Assembly (NCBI GenBank): GCA_002772705.1
Contig: PFDH01000043.1
Coordinates: forward strand, 6,132 to 13,364
Length of the DNA: 7,233 nucleotides
DNA from: Candidatus Pacebacteria bacterium CG10_big_fil_rev_8_21_14_0_10_44_11
Lineage (GTDB): Bacteria > Patescibacteriota > Microgenomatia > UBA1400 > PJMF01
Direction: 5' to 3'
Shown: positions 5,566 through 7,233 of the stretch, one piece after another
How the letters are laid out: each line of letters starts with the position of its first letter
Numbering within the stretch: the first letter of the stretch is position 1
Position numbers and translations under genes: made by a program
The notes under the pieces: generated by a model
What the model was told of the DNA's origin: nothing
The model's input: only the letters and a program-made list of their open reading frames with translations
The model's database searches: none

Positions 5566-5595
5566 CTGAGACTCTGGCGTTTTATTTGCTAGAAT
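5566..5595 (+). promoter_or_regulatory. cysS promoter with extended -10, leaderless
   Basis: CTGAGA (5566-5571, four of six matches to TTGACA) is followed after 18 bases by TAGAAT (5590-5595), preceded by TGC to form an extended -10. The -10 ends six bases before GTG 5602, so +1 should fall on the start codon. No Shine-Dalgarno sequence exists between 5575 and 5601. An in-frame TAG at 5590-5592 rules out any start further upstream. Confidence 0.65.
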
Positions 5596-5601
5596 ACGGT
5601 T

Positions 5602-7053
5602 GTGCGCTTATACAACACCCTTTCCCGCTCAATTGAAAATGTCGAACCCGTTTCGCCGGCTCAGCTTGGTCTCTACGCCTGCGGCTTTACCGTCTACGAT
5701 TACACTCACTTAGGGCACTTGCGCAAATACACGATGGATGACATCTTGATCAAAACTTTGCGCCACGCAGGGTACCTGGTTAAGTTTGTTCAAAACGTGA
5801 CTGACGTTGGTCATTTGGCTTCTGACGCTGATACTGGTGAAGACAAACTAGAAAAAGGCGCCAAAAAATACGGCAAAAATGTCTGGGATATTGCTCATCA
5901 GTTTGAAGACTATTTTTGGCGAAGCATGGATTTGATGGGAAATGCGCGGCCAGATGTGAGTTGCCGAGCGACTGAGCATATTGAGTCTCAGTTGGCGATG
6001 GTCAGAAAATTAGAAGCAAAGGGTTTTACCTATGTAATTGAGGGTGATGGCGTCTATTTTGACACCTCAAAAATTGATGATTACGGCAAACTAGCTCACC
6101 TGGATATCGAGCACTTAAAAGAGGGTGCCCGGGTAGAAATGGTGCTTGGAAAGCGCAACCCAACAGATTTTGCGTTGTGGAAGTTTGAGCGGCCTGGTGA
6201 AAACCGAGTCATGATTTGGCCAAGTCCCTGGGCAGAGCGGAGCTTTCCGGGTTGGCACATTGAGTGTAGCGCCATGTCTAGCGAGTATTTGGGTGAACAG
6301 TTTGACATTCACACTGGTGGTATTGACCACATTCCGGTTCATCACACCAACGAGATTGCTCAAGCTGAAGCGGCCAGTGGTAAAAAGCCGTTTGTCAGGT
6401 ATTGGGTGCATCACAACTTTTTACGGGTCAATGGTGAAAAAATGAGTAAATCACTGGGCAACTTTTTTACCATCGATGACCTGCTCAAAAAAGGTTTGCA
6501 TCCGCTTGCGCTCAGACTACTATTTTTGACGACGCACTATCGCTCAGAAATGAACTTTACTTGGGAAGCTGTAAAGGGCATGCAGCGAACCTATCGACGG
6601 CTGATAGAACAGATTTTACAGTTTAGAGCAGAGAGGGAGCGGACAACTTTAAGTGAGGATAAACTGGCCAAAATAAATACTTACCGACAGCGTTTTTTTA
6701 CTGCCTTAGAAAATGACTTAGCCACACCAGAAGCAATCTCAATTTTGTGGGAAGTGGCAAAATCAAATATCCCTGGGCCGGATAAGTATGATTTGATAAT
6801 TGAATTTGACGAAGTTTTGTCGCTTGGTTTGCGCACTGCAGAAAAAATTTTAACAGAATTAGGTTCTGATTCTAGATCAGTTGTTGAGGCTGACTTGCCT
6901 ACCGAAGTCAAACAATTGTTAGATCAGCGCCAAGCAGCCCGGGTTCAACAAGATTGGCCAACCGCGGATACGCTTCGAAAAAAACTCGAAGAGTTGGGTT
7001 ACCAACTCAAAGATACCGCAAAAAACAAACAAGAAATCTTGAAGCTTCAATAA
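5602..7053 (+). CDS. cysS: Cysteinyl-tRNA synthetase
   Basis: The class I synthetase charges tRNA-Cys with cysteine in the cytosol. The 483-residue protein is complete, slightly longer than E. coli CysRS. It opens with RLYNTLSRS, the usual CysRS start. HLGH (36-39) is the HIGH signature and KMSKS (280-284) the second ATP-binding signature. The cysteine-selecting zinc ligands are present as Cys27, Cys222 (HIECSAMS), His247 and Glu251 (HHTNE). FDIHTGGIDHIP lies just before the latter. The C-terminal helical and tRNA-binding part ends with RVQQDWPTADTLRKKLEELGYQLKDT, the family hallmark. The start is GTG, the only start consistent with the family N-terminus, and it sits directly on the predicted transcription start. 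Nothing suggests loss of function. Confidence 0.97.
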   Translation: MRLYNTLSRSIENVEPVSPAQLGLYACGFTVYDYTHLGHLRKYTMDDILIKTLRHAGYLVKFVQNVTDVGHLASDADTGEDKLEKGAKKYGKNVWDIAHQFEDYFWRSMDLMGNARPDVSCRATEHIESQLAMVRKLEAKGFTYVIEGDGVYFDTSKIDDYGKLAHLDIEHLKEGARVEMVLGKRNPTDFALWKFERPGENRVMIWPSPWAERSFPGWHIECSAMSSEYLGEQFDIHTGGIDHIPVHHTNEIAQAEAASGKKPFVRYWVHHNFLRVNGEKMSKSLGNFFTIDDLLKKGLHPLALRLLFLTTHYRSEMNFTWEAVKGMQRTYRRLIEQILQFRAERERTTLSEDKLAKINTYRQRFFTALENDLATPEAISILWEVAKSNIPGPDKYDLIIEFDEVLSLGLRTAEKILTELGSDSRSVVEADLPTEVKQLLDQRQAARVQQDWPTADTLRKKLEELGYQLKDTAKNKQEILKLQ

Positions 7054-7140
7054 GTTTGGGTAATTTTGTTGATTCCAGGCGGTTTGCCGGGACTCATCCC
7101 TTATTTAATTTGTTGGCTGATCATCCCACAAGAAAAATAA
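7054..7140 (+). pseudogene. Remnant of a PspC-domain gene (C-terminal half only)
   Basis: Immediately after the cysS stop, and in the same frame, 28 codons read VWVILL followed by IPGGLPGLIPYLICWLIIP and QEK, then TAA. This matches the second half of PspC domains, with the hydrophobic segment, a Gly-rich turn, YLIxW and a final IPxE. PspC proteins are small inner-membrane stress proteins. The first half of the domain (GVCGGLAEY and IDPTLVR regions) is absent and cannot fit, because cysS occupies that space. A TTG at 7066 could start a 24-residue peptide, but no ribosome site precedes it. The best reading is a truncated relic left by a deletion or rearrangement at the cysS end. Confidence 0.6.
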
Positions 7141-7151
7141 CATCTGTTAGC

Positions 7152-7193
7152 GCTAAGTAGAAATGTCCGGTTTCCTGCTAAGTAGAAATGTCC
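7152..7193 (+). repeat. Two direct copies of a 17-bp sequence at 25-bp period
   Basis: GCTAAGTAGAAATGTCC occurs at 7152-7168 and again at 7177-7193. The eight bases after each copy are GGTTTCCT and CCTTTCGG, which share the central TTTC, so the 25-bp units match at 21 positions. The first copy is preceded by TTA, making the palindrome TTAGCGCTAA (7147-7156). Short repeated sites like these are known at the ends of several insertion-sequence families as transposase-binding sites; the element itself, if present, lies beyond the window. Confidence 0.7.
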
Positions 7194-7233
7194 CCTTTCG
7201 GGTTATTTTACTTGTTAATTTTAAACGGCTCCG

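Noticed and set aside
7152..7193. CRISPR array
   Set aside because: There are only two copies, the 17-bp repeat and 8-bp spacer are too short, and no cas genes are present.

Overview
This window looks like a chromosomal segment of a small-genome bacterium, most likely from the Patescibacteria (CPR) radiation. That placement is an inference: it rests on the compact, overlapping gene layout, the sequence style of the DHODH-like protein, a short-form HPF, and two unrecognised Gln/Ala-rich proteins beside cysS. Base composition is moderate, and TGA is used as a stop (for example for pyrE and hpf), so the code that reads TGA as glycine does not apply. All convincing genes are on the + strand.

Region 1 (1-2940) is a pyrimidine operon. 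It holds the C-terminal part of a cytosine-deaminase-like amidohydrolase, a class-1-like dihydroorotate dehydrogenase (pyrD), orotate phosphoribosyltransferase (pyrE) and OMP decarboxylase (pyrF). Junctions overlap by 1-4 bases (TGATG, GTGA, ATGA), so translation is probably coupled. The last three enzymes would take dihydroorotate to orotate, OMP and UMP. The striking point is that pyrD is not one open frame. Its two halves lie in different frames and join exactly at A-AAA-AAG (822-828), the canonical bacterial -1 slippery heptamer. The first frame then stops in an ATGA overlap with a possible internal restart.

Region 2 (2941-3891) holds an 88-residue orphan gene, preceded by a perfect 15-bp palindrome next to a TATAAT, and then a complete recR. 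Region 3 (3892-4419) holds an extended -10 promoter, a two-hairpin leader ending in a strong intrinsic terminator, and hpf, the short-form ribosome hibernation factor. Region 4 (4420-5548) has a short repeat-rich, foldable intergenic stretch and two overlapping genes for cysteine-free, coiled-coil-like proteins of unknown function. Region 5 (5549-7053) is a complete cysS with a promoter placed so that its mRNA should be leaderless; recR shows the same geometry.

Region 6 (7054-7233) has no complete gene. It begins with what looks like the C-terminal half of a PspC domain, directly after the cysS stop and without its N-terminal half. Two copies of a 17-bp sequence at a 25-bp period follow, resembling the repeated sites found at ends of some mobile elements. 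This edge therefore looks rearranged.
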